A stretch of DNA of 64,000 nt, from the NCBI RefSeq assembly GCF_009765985.1, contig NZ_LMUM01000034.1:97508-161507 (forward strand). Direction: 5' to 3'. A model generated the notes under the pieces. It saw only the letters and a list, made by a program, of their open reading frames with translations. It was not told the origin of the DNA and ran no database searches. This DNA comes from Acidobacterium sp. S8. Lineage in GTDB: Bacteria; Acidobacteriota; Terriglobia; Terriglobales; Acidobacteriaceae. Numbering within the stretch: position 1 is the stretch's first letter; each line of letters starts with the position of its first letter. The translations under genes were made by a program, and so were the position numbers. This document shows, piece after piece, positions 18,953 to 28,028 of the stretch.

Positions 18953-20182
18953 GTGATCGAATCCCTGCGCCGCGACTTTAACCAGCGCTTTCGTCCAGAA
19001 ACCTACCGCAGGATGCTGCATAGTCTGGACGCCTGCGTCCGCACTCATGTCAGCTTCCGCGTCGCAGAGACGCCTTGTTTTTTCCCAAAAAGCCTGATGG
19101 ACGAGATGGCTGAGATTGGAGCGGAACTGACACATCTTCTCGTCGAAAACGCTCCCTATCTTAAGGCTTCGCGGGCCATGATTCCGGAGCAGTTTCTCGC
19201 AGCGGACGAGACCGGCCATCCGCATTTCATGACTGCCGATTTCGGATTGGTGCGCGAAAAGGATGGCAAACTGTCGCCAAAACTAGTCGAAATGCAGGCT
19301 TTTCCCTCAGTTTTTGCCTATCAATTCGTGCTCAATGAGGTCTACCGCTCGGCTTTCGATCTGGATAGTTCGCTTGGTTACCTGCTCGGAGGCCATACGG
19401 AAGCGAGCTTTTGGAAGCTGATGGAGCGGGTCATTCTGCGCGGCCATCATCCTGAAAATGTGGTGCTTACGGAAATTGAGCCACTGAAACAGAAAACCTT
19501 GCCTGATTTCAGGGTGACGACTGAGCGCCTGGGAATCGAAATTGTAGACATCTGTGACCTGGTGCCAGACATTCAACCCGGAAAACAGACGCGTCTGTGC
19601 TATCGCAAAGGGAAAAAATTAATTCCCATACGCCGCCTCTACAACCGCGCCATTGTGGATGAGCTGATCGTTAAGGGAATTAGTTTGCCTTTTGATTTCC
19701 ATGATTCGTTCGATGTGGAATGGGCCGGGCATCCTAACTGGTACTTCCATATCAGCAAGTTCTCTATCCCGCACCTCGACCATCCTGCGGTTCCACCGGC
19801 AGTCTTTCTTGATGATTGGATGGCAGGCAGGAATAAAGATCGCCTGCCGCAGGATCGTAATAAATTGATTTTAAAGCCGCTATTCTCGTTTGCGGGAAAA
19901 GGGATTGAGTTTGCTCCTTCCGATGAGTTGCTGGCTTCGATTCCCAAGGCGGACCGCAGGGCATATCTTCTTCAGGAACGGGTACAGTTTGAATCTGTCA
20001 TCGAAACTCCCGAAGGTCCCACACAGCCAGAAATCCGCATTCTTTATCTGTGGCCGGATGGTGGGCATCTCGAACCCGTGCTTTCTCTGGTTCGACTGGG
20101 GAGGGGAAAGATGATGGGGGTGGACCATAACCGTAATAAGGAGTGGGTGGGCGGCTCCGCTGCCTTCTATCCGCACGAGTGA
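18953..20182 (+). CDS. Conserved hypothetical protein with ATP-grasp-like C-terminal region
   Basis: NKLILKPLFSFAGKGIEFAPSDELL...AYLLQERVQFE...EIRILYLWPDG resembles an ATP-grasp core. Confidence 0.55.
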   Translation: MIESLRRDFNQRFRPETYRRMLHSLDACVRTHVSFRVAETPCFFPKSLMDEMAEIGAELTHLLVENAPYLKASRAMIPEQFLAADETGHPHFMTADFGLVREKDGKLSPKLVEMQAFPSVFAYQFVLNEVYRSAFDLDSSLGYLLGGHTEASFWKLMERVILRGHHPENVVLTEIEPLKQKTLPDFRVTTERLGIEIVDICDLVPDIQPGKQTRLCYRKGKKLIPIRRLYNRAIVDELIVKGISLPFDFHDSFDVEWAGHPNWYFHISKFSIPHLDHPAVPPAVFLDDWMAGRNKDRLPQDRNKLILKPLFSFAGKGIEFAPSDELLASIPKADRRAYLLQERVQFESVIETPEGPTQPEIRILYLWPDGGHLEPVLSLVRLGRGKMMGVDHNRNKEWVGGSAAFYPHE

Positions 20183-20361
20183 ATTCTGCGACTCCGTGGA
20201 ACATAGGAAGACACCTCTTGCGAACAGATTCGACCAGTAAACCTATGAAAAGTTGTTGTCCTTTGGTTATATAAACGGTGTAAACTTTGGTAATTCGGAA
20301 CAGGGCTTGATTTTAGGTATTTTGAAAGAGCGCCTGACCGGTCAGGCTCGGGAGCAGCGGA

Positions 20362-20694
20362 ATGGTATCGGAGAATTCTTATCCTTTTGAGATTAATGCA
20401 GAAGGAAACCGTTTCTCCATGCGATTTCCTCTCCATTTACCGGTTCGTATTCTTTCCGGAAATCGTGAGTTTTCAGGAACGACCGAGAATATCTCGGCGA
20501 ACGGAGTTCTTTTCCGTCTCACTGCCTCGATCCCGGTAGATGCGCCAGTGGAATTTTTGCTCGAGATTTCCGCAGATGAGCTTGGAGGACAGAATGCCGC
20601 CGCTGTTCACTGCTCTGGACGGATCATCCGTTCCTATCGAGAGCAATCAAATTGTTTTGCGGCAGCGGTGATTGATGAGTATCGCTTCCAATAA
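20362..20694 (+). CDS. PilZ domain protein (putative c-di-GMP binding)
   Basis: RFSMRFPLHLPVRI (RxxxR) and ENISANGVLFRL ([D/N]xSxxG). Confidence 0.85.
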   Translation: MVSENSYPFEINAEGNRFSMRFPLHLPVRILSGNREFSGTTENISANGVLFRLTASIPVDAPVEFLLEISADELGGQNAAAVHCSGRIIRSYREQSNCFAAAVIDEYRFQ

Positions 20695-21505
20695 AAATGG
20701 ATATACGGATCAAACGATGAGCTCGGAAGCAAAGCAGAACACGCTGAATCATGCCGCAGTATCTATGAGTGGACCAGACGAATCACCATCCCCGAAGCGG
20801 ACCATCCGCCTGATTATGGCGGATTCTCAGGCGATCTATCGCGTTGGTATGCGAAAGGTCTTTGCCGTAGAAGAAGATATCGACGTGGTAGTGCAGGTCG
20901 ATAGCATTGCCAATCTGCAGATATCGCTTCCTCATCATCCGGCCGACGTGCTGGTAATGGAAGGCAATCTGCTCGCGGGAAAAGGTGCGGCGATCGCCGA
21001 TATCCTGCGACTTTCGCCGGATCTGAAGATCATTGTGCAGGCCACGGCTGCCGACGAGGCGCACACCGTCGAGCTTTATCGCCGGGGCGTTCGGGGAATC
21101 ATTCCACGGTCGATTTCGCCCGATCTGCTGGTGAAATGCGTGCGTAAAATTGCGGCGGGTGAGACCTGGATCGACAATCAGTCTGTGACGTGGGTCATCG
21201 AGGCGTATCGTACACAGGCTTCGGCGATGGCCAGCCCAAAAAACCAGCCCCGCCTGTCACCAAAAGAGCTTGCGATCATCAGCTGTATCACGCAGGGCAA
21301 GCGTAATAAAGAGATTGCTTACCAGCTGGGAACGAGCGAGCAGGTCATAAAGAATTATCTGCGCAAGATCTATGACAAGCTGGGCGTTTCCGACAGACTG
21401 GAACTGGCTCTTTACTGCCTGCATCACCAGATCCACACTAAGGGCATGGAACCGGATGCCAGGGCCAGCATCGAAGCTGCGCTCGGGGAACCGATTAAGC
21501 TCTAG
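20672..21505 (+). CDS. LuxR/NarL-family regulator with divergent receiver domain
   Basis: Receiver-like TIRLIMADSQAIYRVGMRKVF...ADVLVMEGNLLAGKG; HTH LSPKELAIISCITQGKRNKEIAYQLGTSEQVIKNYLRKIYDKLGVSDRLELALY. Start may be a downstream ATG (about 20717). Confidence 0.9.
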   Translation: MMSIASNKNGYTDQTMSSEAKQNTLNHAAVSMSGPDESPSPKRTIRLIMADSQAIYRVGMRKVFAVEEDIDVVVQVDSIANLQISLPHHPADVLVMEGNLLAGKGAAIADILRLSPDLKIIVQATAADEAHTVELYRRGVRGIIPRSISPDLLVKCVRKIAAGETWIDNQSVTWVIEAYRTQASAMASPKNQPRLSPKELAIISCITQGKRNKEIAYQLGTSEQVIKNYLRKIYDKLGVSDRLELALYCLHHQIHTKGMEPDARASIEAALGEPIKL

Positions 21506-21508
21506 CCT

Positions 21509-22042
21509 CTAATCAGTTACGCTGCCACGTGCCTCTTCGAGCAGGGCAATCAGTGTCGTGAGCTTTTCACGGCTCATGTGGCCCAGAATTTCCTTCACGC
21601 TATCATTCACGACAGGATCCATGTCTTTGAGCAGCCGGAGTCCTTCCGCCGTGATGGTAGCGTAGATGACCCGGCGATCTTTTGGATCGCGTTTGCGCTT
21701 GATGAGCTTTTGCTTTTGCAGGCGGTCGAGCAGGCGAGTGATATCAGGATCGCTGCTGACAAGCCGTTCGCCTATCTCGGAGCATCGCATACCGGCATCG
21801 CCGGCGCCACGCAAAATGCGTAACACGTTGTATTGAGTCGGGGTAACTCCGTGCGGCTTGAATAGCTGCTGCGAATAGTGCTGCAAGCGATCCGAAGTTC
21901 GCCGTATGTTCAGCAGAGCTTCTTCTTCCAGCGTAACGAACGGGCGGGTTTGTTTGATTTCTTCCTGTAATTTGCTGACCATGAGCGCCTTTACATGGAG
22001 ACGGCGTGCTCTCCCGTGCCGGGCAGCACGCCGAACTAACAT
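21509..22042 (-). CDS. MarR family transcriptional regulator
   Basis: GVTPTQYNVLRILRGAGDAGMRCSEIGERLVSSDPDITRLLDRLQKQKLIKRKRDPKDRRVIYATIT. Start may be internal (MVSKLQEE). Confidence 0.92.
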   Translation of the reverse strand: MLVRRAARHGRARRLHVKALMVSKLQEEIKQTRPFVTLEEEALLNIRRTSDRLQHYSQQLFKPHGVTPTQYNVLRILRGAGDAGMRCSEIGERLVSSDPDITRLLDRLQKQKLIKRKRDPKDRRVIYATITAEGLRLLKDMDPVVNDSVKEILGHMSREKLTTLIALLEEARGSVTD

Positions 22043-22053
22043 TATGACAGTTT

Positions 22054-22650
22054 TTACAGCTTGATCAGTTCGATATCCAATTCGACCTTAACATCGTCTC
22101 CGACAACAGAGTCGCCAGACTTCAGGCTGCCATTCCATGTAAGTCCAAAATCCTGCCGGTGAATGGTTGTCGTTCCCGAAAAAGCGCGGCGGATTTTGCC
22201 ATAGGGGTCGGCCTGCTCCTTGCTGGGGCCGTCGAGCGCCAGGGTGACAGATTTGGTGACACCGTGAAGCGTGAGGTCGCCGGTGAGTTGCAGCTGCCCG
22301 TTACTGTTCGACAGGCTCTTGCTGACGAAGGTCATCTGCGGGTATTTCGCGGCATCGAAGAAGTCGGGACTCTTGAGATGCGTATCGCGCTGCGCCACGC
22401 CGGTGTCAATAGTGGTGATATCAATCGCCGCGTTCGTGCTGGACTTCGTGAGGTCCTTCTCGTCGAGAATGAGAGTGCCGTTGATGCTGCCGAAGCGTCC
22501 GTGCACGTTCGAGATGCCCATGTGACGGATGGAAAAGTCGGCCTCGCTGTGGGCCGGATCGATCTGCCATTTCGATACCTGCGCCGAGGCGGCAGACGCG
22601 ATGGCCAAAATTGCGGCCAGAACTGCGGATGTCTTTTTCAGAGCTTGCAT
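22054..22650 (-). CDS. YceI family periplasmic protein
   Basis: Signal peptide; KWQIDPAHSEADFSIRHMGISNVHGRFGSINGTL...TGDLTLHGVTKSVTLALDG. Confidence 0.95.
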   Translation of the reverse strand: MQALKKTSAVLAAILAIASAASAQVSKWQIDPAHSEADFSIRHMGISNVHGRFGSINGTLILDEKDLTKSSTNAAIDITTIDTGVAQRDTHLKSPDFFDAAKYPQMTFVSKSLSNSNGQLQLTGDLTLHGVTKSVTLALDGPSKEQADPYGKIRRAFSGTTTIHRQDFGLTWNGSLKSGDSVVGDDVKVELDIELIKL

Positions 22651-22813
22651 TGTGATCTTTCTCCAGGACTTCGTTGTCGGATCGCCAGAGTCGCTGGCGA
22701 AGTTAATATATAGATACGCAGAAACGATAATCGTTGCAACAAATATTTATCTGAAATAAATCAAATAGGATTGGCCGGACACTCTGGTAAGCTCCTAGAT
22801 TCGGGCCCTGACG

Positions 22814-24070
22814 ATGCCACCACCCCGTTACTTTTCCCATTTTCGGTCGCTGACATCGCCGCAACGGCATGCCTTTGCCGCCTGCTTTTTGGGCTGGTCG
22901 CTCGATGCCTTCGATTATTTCCTGCTTGTTTTCTGTGTTTCAGCGATTGCGGCCGACTTCCATGCGCGTGCCTCGGCAGTCGCTGAGGCGCTTTTTCTCA
23001 CGCTGGCTTTTCGCCCGGTGGGCGCATTTCTCTTTGGGTTCTTGGCAGATAAATGGGGCCGGCGTCCGGCGCTGATGTTGAATATTGCCTGCTATTCGAT
23101 CTTTGAGCTGGCATGCGCTTTTTCTCCATCGCTGCATAGTCTATTGATTCTCCGTGCGCTTTTCGGAATCGCCATGGGCGGGGAATGGGGCGTGGGCGCG
23201 GCACTGGCATTTGAGACGCTGCCGAAAGAAGGGCGCGGTTTCTTTTCCGGACTGCTTCAGGAGGGCTACGCCGTCGGATACCTGGTGGCGGCAGCGGTCT
23301 ATGCTGTGCTCTTCAAACCGTTTTCACATCTGATGTGGCACGGGCACGTCGTAGGCTGGCGTGGACTTTTTATCGTCGGTGCTGCGCCCGCGCTTCTTGT
23401 TCTGTATATCGGGCTCAAGGTTGAAGAGTCACCAGTATGGCGCGTCGGGCTGGGTGAAAAGACGAAGATCTCAGTTGCGAGCGGTATCCGGCAATACGCG
23501 CCTACGTTTCTTTTCCTGATCATTCTCATGGCCGGATTCAATGCCTTTTCGCATGGCACGCAGGATTTATACCCGACATTTCTGCAGAAAGATCATGGCT
23601 ATTCGGCTGCGCTGACGGGCGGTGTCGCCATCGTGTACAACATCGGAGCGTTGTTGGGTGGCATTCTCTTCGGCAGCCTGTCAGAACGCTTTGGGCGCAA
23701 GCGCGCCATCATCGCTGCTGCGTTATTAGCGCTGCCTGTAATTCCGTTATTCGCCTTTGGTCACTCTCTCTACGTTCTGGCGGCTGGAGCTTTCCTCATG
23801 CAATTCATGGTGCAGGGAGCGTGGGGAGTGGTTCCTGCTTATCTCACGGAGTTGTCGCCGGGGCCTGTGCGCGCTACGTTTCCCGGGCTTGCCTACCAGC
23901 TTGGAAACCTGTTGACCTCGCGTAATGCCGTGCTGCAGGCAAAGGCAGCGGAGCGTTACGGCAGCTACGGGATGGTGCTTGCGGTGACCGTCTTCATTGT
24001 GGCGATCTTTCTTGCAATCGTTACCACGTTCGGACGCGAAGCGCGCGGAGTTGCGATGACGGTCGAGTGA
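22814..24070 (+). CDS. MFS transporter (sialic acid/monocarboxylate-type)
   Basis: 12-TM MFS; GFLADKWGRRPALMLN motif, ALFGIAMGGEWGVGAALAFETLP. Confidence 0.88.
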   Translation: MPPPRYFSHFRSLTSPQRHAFAACFLGWSLDAFDYFLLVFCVSAIAADFHARASAVAEALFLTLAFRPVGAFLFGFLADKWGRRPALMLNIACYSIFELACAFSPSLHSLLILRALFGIAMGGEWGVGAALAFETLPKEGRGFFSGLLQEGYAVGYLVAAAVYAVLFKPFSHLMWHGHVVGWRGLFIVGAAPALLVLYIGLKVEESPVWRVGLGEKTKISVASGIRQYAPTFLFLIILMAGFNAFSHGTQDLYPTFLQKDHGYSAALTGGVAIVYNIGALLGGILFGSLSERFGRKRAIIAAALLALPVIPLFAFGHSLYVLAAGAFLMQFMVQGAWGVVPAYLTELSPGPVRATFPGLAYQLGNLLTSRNAVLQAKAAERYGSYGMVLAVTVFIVAIFLAIVTTFGREARGVAMTVE

Positions 24071-24309
24071 AGGTTTTGCCTGCAGGTGCGAAATTTTTTC
24101 TAGGCGAGAGTCGAACCTGCGGAATGCCAGCCTATAAAACGATTGAATAATGCGGGTACGGCGCGGATGTACTCCTGGAACAAAAATTGCATCAGAGGAA
24201 AGTGTGTGTAGTTAGTGTTGTGTGGTCGAATTGGCAAACGTGACATCCAGAGGACGATGACGCTGAGCATCTCGGCAAATCGCTAGCTGTCGTGCTTGCC
24301 AAATTGAGC

Positions 24310-24341
24310 AAAAAGCGGCCCCCTTCGCGGGGCCGCTTTTA
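24310..24341 (-). terminator. Rho-independent terminator
   Basis: Hairpin aaaagcggcccccttcgcggggccgctttt just beyond the minus-strand GNAT CDS. Confidence 0.8.
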
Positions 24342-24342
24342 T

Positions 24343-24801
24343 TTATGCCAGTAAACGATAGCGGCATTTCTGACGTTGACCGAGAGCATAGCCGCCGTAG
24401 GTTGGAGGCAGGTTTACGATGTCCACGAATTCGGCTCCCGCCAGTTCGCAGCTGCGGCGTGAAGCGGCATTATCCGGATCACAGGTGATCCAAAGAGGAG
24501 CGATGTCGAGCTGACGCGCCAGCGGCAGCAATAGTCGAACCGATCGCGCCGCGTACCGGCGACCCCGATATGGTTCGTGTACGGCGTATCCGATGTGCCC
24601 GGAAAAACGCTCGATGGTGGAGTTGGTTTCAGCGCGCAGGTTGATGCGGCCCATTTCTTCGCTGGTATCCGCATGGACCATCAGGAAGTGATATGCGGGA
24701 ACTAGAAAAAATTTGTGAGGCTCGTAGCGGGAAAATTTCAGGACTAGATCTTCGTCGTGTAGCAAGCCTGGATCGATATGCGAATCGAGAGTCGTAATCA
24801 T
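24343..24801 (-). CDS. GNAT family N-acetyltransferase
   Basis: GHIGYAVHEPYRGRRYAARSVRLLLPLARQLDIAPLWITCDPDNAASRRSCELAGAEFV. Confidence 0.88.
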   Translation of the reverse strand: MITTLDSHIDPGLLHDEDLVLKFSRYEPHKFFLVPAYHFLMVHADTSEEMGRINLRAETNSTIERFSGHIGYAVHEPYRGRRYAARSVRLLLPLARQLDIAPLWITCDPDNAASRRSCELAGAEFVDIVNLPPTYGGYALGQRQKCRYRLLA

Positions 24802-24920
24802 AAGACGTTATCGTTTGAGCGAAGCGAGGTCTTGTTCTTTCTATAGTATCGAAGCAGATTTCTCGCTTCGCTCAGAGTGACAACGATGCGCCGCCGATGC
24901 GGCAGCTCATTCAGCTTTCT

Positions 24921-26045
24921 TTATAGATTTCCGCGTGCTTCCTGTTCGCGTTCAATCGCTTCGAACAGCGCCTTGAAATTCCCCTTACCGAAGCTACGAC
25001 TGCCTTTGCGTTGAATGATCTCGTAGAACAAAGTGGGCCGATCTTCTACTGGACGAGTAAAGATCTGCAACATGTAGCCCTCGTCGTCGCGATCGACGAG
25101 GATGCCGAGCTGTTCGAGTTCCTGAATGGGCTCGTCAATCTTGCCGACGCGCGCTTCCAGTTCAGAGTAGTAACTGTGCGGAACCTTCAGGAATTCGACG
25201 CCTTGTTGTTGCAATCTATCAACCGTGTGCAGAATATTGTCAGTTGCAAGCGCGAGATGCTGTACGCCGGAACCGTGATAGTACTCAAGGTATTCTTCGA
25301 TCTGTGATTTTCTGCGGCCCTCCGCCGGTTCGTTAATAGGAAACTTTACGCGCCCGTTCCCATTGGCCATGACCTTCGACATCAAAGCCGAGTATTCCGT
25401 GGAGATGTCTTTATCGTCGAAGTGCTGGTAGAGAGAGAAGCCCATGATGTCCGAGTAGAAATCAACCCAACGATTCATCTCGTTCCAACCCACATTGCCC
25501 ACCATGTGGTCGATGTAAAGCAGTCCGACGGGACGGGCAACGGGATCATTTTCGACAACTCGATAACCCGGCATGAACGGGCCGCCATATTCCCTGCGTT
25601 CGACAAAGGTGTGGACCGTATCGCCATAAGTAGCGATCGTGGAGAGCTTCACGACACCGTGCTCGTCGCGGACTTCAAAAGGCTCGCGAACACTACGGGC
25701 GCCCCGCTTTGTCGTCTCTTTCCATGCCAGTTTTGCATCATCTACCCAGAGCGCGACGTCGTGCACTCCGTCACCGTGGCGATGCACATGCTCAGCGATT
25801 TCTCCATCTGGACGCAGTGGTGTTGTAAGTACGAATCGTACTTTTCCCTGCTGCAACACATAGGAAGCGCGGCTGCGAACGCCAGTCTCAGGGCCGGCGT
25901 ATGCCACAAGTTTCATGCCGAAAGCTACGCGGTAGTAATAAGCCGCCTGACGCGCATTACCCACGTAAAATTCAACATAGTCTGTTCCATTGAGGGGAAG
26001 AAAGTCTTTCTGAGTTTGTACTTCAGGGTGCAGAAGAGTGGACAT
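24921..26045 (-). CDS. hppD: 4-hydroxyphenylpyruvate dioxygenase
   Basis: YVEFYVGNARQAAYYYRVAFGMKLVAYAGPETG; IDHMVGNV; GVQHLALATDNI; YMLQIFTRPVEDRPTLFYEIIQRKGSRSFGKGNFKALFEAIEREQEARGNL. Start at MSTLLHPEVQ. Confidence 0.97.
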   Translation of the reverse strand: MSTLLHPEVQTQKDFLPLNGTDYVEFYVGNARQAAYYYRVAFGMKLVAYAGPETGVRSRASYVLQQGKVRFVLTTPLRPDGEIAEHVHRHGDGVHDVALWVDDAKLAWKETTKRGARSVREPFEVRDEHGVVKLSTIATYGDTVHTFVERREYGGPFMPGYRVVENDPVARPVGLLYIDHMVGNVGWNEMNRWVDFYSDIMGFSLYQHFDDKDISTEYSALMSKVMANGNGRVKFPINEPAEGRRKSQIEEYLEYYHGSGVQHLALATDNILHTVDRLQQQGVEFLKVPHSYYSELEARVGKIDEPIQELEQLGILVDRDDEGYMLQIFTRPVEDRPTLFYEIIQRKGSRSFGKGNFKALFEAIEREQEARGNL

Positions 26046-26157
26046 CGAAGAGTACTCCCATTTCACTTAAGTTAGACGCGCCGTCTGTATCTTCGGATTA
26101 CCTGACATATGCGGCTGCGACCCAATACCATATACCCAGGGAAACACGCTTGACCAG

Positions 26158-26805
26158 ATGGCAGAGTATGAAATGCCGATAAAAATTACGGACCGTGACC
26201 TGCTGCTTGTCATCGACGTGCAAAACGATTTTTGCCCGGGTGGCGCGCTTCCTGTACCTCATGGAGATGAAGTGGTTCCTGTCATCCACAAGGTTTTGCC
26301 GTTGTTCCAGCATGTGATCCTCACGCAGGACTGGCATCCGAAAGGCCATCTTTCGTTTGCGTCGAGCCATGCAGGAGCGGAAGAATTTGTTCCAATCAAA
26401 GTTACATATGGAGAGCAGACGTTATGGCCCGACCATTGCGTGCAGGGAAGCCGCGGAGCCGAATTTCATTCCAGTCTTGACACACAAAGAGCAGAGTTGA
26501 TTCTGCGTAAAGGATTTCGACGCGAGATCGATTCTTATTCCGCGTTTCAGGAAAATGACCGCGCGACGAAGACGGGACTGGATGGACATTTGCGCGAACG
26601 CGGGATTGAGCGCGTCTTTCTTGCGGGACTCGCTTATGATTTCTGCGTGCGCTACTCAGCGGTGGATGCGCGTGCGGCTGGATTTGCAGCTTTTGTCATA
26701 GCAGACGCTTGCCGGGCGATTGATTTGCAGGATTCGGTTGAGGCTACGCGAAGGGACTTTGCGGCTGCCGGCGTAGAGGAAATTGCGGTGGGGGAGCTTT
26801 CCTGA
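26158..26805 (+). CDS. pncA: Nicotinamidase (isochorismatase family)
   Basis: DLLLVIDVQNDFCPGGALPVPHGDEVVPVI...DWHPKGHLSFASSH...VFLAGLAYDFCVRYSAVDAR. Confidence 0.93.
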   Translation: MAEYEMPIKITDRDLLLVIDVQNDFCPGGALPVPHGDEVVPVIHKVLPLFQHVILTQDWHPKGHLSFASSHAGAEEFVPIKVTYGEQTLWPDHCVQGSRGAEFHSSLDTQRAELILRKGFRREIDSYSAFQENDRATKTGLDGHLRERGIERVFLAGLAYDFCVRYSAVDARAAGFAAFVIADACRAIDLQDSVEATRRDFAAAGVEEIAVGELS

Positions 26806-26891
26806 GATCAACGAGAATTTACAGTGGGAAATTGACACGTCTCCCGCTGGAATGCGATGCTCAAGAGTTTTGTACGAAGGGGTGTCCGGTC

Positions 26892-27653
26892 ATGAACCCG
26901 CTCACAGCGAATTTGCCAATTGCTGAATCGTTTCTCATCCAGCAGGACTGGGCTGCCTATACGCCCGACCAGCATTCCGTCTGGGCTGAGCTGGTGCGGC
27001 GACGCATGCCACAGCTTGAAGAGCACGCCTGCGAGGAGTATCTCCAGGGCTTTCAACAGATTGGGCTGCGTGAGGATTCGATTCCTGATCTCGCGGAAGT
27101 GAATAAGCGTCTTGGGCCGCGCACTGGATGGAACGCGACGCCTGTGAGCGGTTTTCTGCCGCCGGATGCTTTTTTTGAAATGCTCGCAGCGCGCCAGTTT
27201 CCCACCACGACGTGGCTGCGCAAACGCGAATCGCTCGAATACACACCGGAGCCGGATATCTTCCATGATGTTTTCGGTCATGTGCCGATGCACGCGCACC
27301 CGGTATTTGCCGATTTTCTGCAGCAGTACGGCCGTGTCTGTGCCGGGCTGATGCACGACAAGGACAAGCTGGAGCGTATGGGGCGGCTCTTCTGGTTTAC
27401 GGTTGAATTCGGCGTCATCCGGCAGAAGGGCACGATCAAGCTTTATGGCAGTGGGCTCATCTCCTCGCATGGCGAATCGACGAATGTAATCAACAGAACA
27501 GACGAGGGCGGTCCTGAAATTCGCGATTTCGATCTGGATGCCGTCCTGAATCAGCAATTTCTGGTTTCTGAGATGCAGAAGGTTTTATACGCCGTCGAAT
27601 CGTTCGATCAGATTTACGAAGCAGCCAGAGAAGCCGAGCACCGATTGGCATAA
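26892..27653 (+). CDS. phhA: Phenylalanine 4-monooxygenase
   Basis: TGWNATPVSGFLPPDAFFEMLAARQFPTTTWLRKRESLEYTPEPDIFHDVFGHVPMHAHPVFADFLQQYG with iron-ligand motif. Start at internal MNPLTANLP. Confidence 0.95.
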   Translation: MNPLTANLPIAESFLIQQDWAAYTPDQHSVWAELVRRRMPQLEEHACEEYLQGFQQIGLREDSIPDLAEVNKRLGPRTGWNATPVSGFLPPDAFFEMLAARQFPTTTWLRKRESLEYTPEPDIFHDVFGHVPMHAHPVFADFLQQYGRVCAGLMHDKDKLERMGRLFWFTVEFGVIRQKGTIKLYGSGLISSHGESTNVINRTDEGGPEIRDFDLDAVLNQQFLVSEMQKVLYAVESFDQIYEAAREAEHRLA

Positions 27654-27682
27654 AGTATCCAAATCGCGGCTCATCGAATCAA

Positions 27683-27967
27683 ATGCGTATGCAGGCGCAG
27701 GAAAACAGTCGGGTTAAGAAGATCATGCGCCAGACGGGTGGATACGCCTGCGTCGCAGTTGGCGCGGCGGGATGCGTACTCCCGATTCTTCCCGGTATTC
27801 CTTTGATGCTCCTCGGTCTGGGCCTGCTCGCAGTCGATAGTCCTCGCGCCGCCCGGCTGCGGGATCGGCTGAAGGCACATGCAAATCGGCAGATCGCCCG
27901 CCTGCGCGGGAAAGCAGATCCGGCAAAAGACGCAGACAAGAGTACGTCGCGAGATTCGATAGTCTAG
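27683..27967 (+). CDS. DUF454 (YbaN-like) small membrane protein
   Basis: GCVLPILPGIPLMLLGLGLLAVDSPRAARLRDRLKAH resembles YbaN/DUF454. Confidence 0.65.
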   Translation: MRMQAQENSRVKKIMRQTGGYACVAVGAAGCVLPILPGIPLMLLGLGLLAVDSPRAARLRDRLKAHANRQIARLRGKADPAKDADKSTSRDSIV

Positions 27968-28028
27968 TCCCCGAATTCGAAACCTAAATTTCCTCATCCG
28001 TGGCATGTAGCATGAACAGAGACAGTTC

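Noticed and set aside
24095-24150. tRNA-like T-arm (reverse strand ggttcgactctcgcc) in the 24070-24343 gap
   Set aside because: No matching acceptor or anticodon stems and the T-stem pairs poorly; not a tRNA, and no evidence for an att-site duplication.
24195-24203. gaggaaagt resembling the RNase P RNA P4 motif
   Set aside because: Not followed by the expected conserved sequence, and the gap of about 270 nt lacks other RNase P hallmarks.
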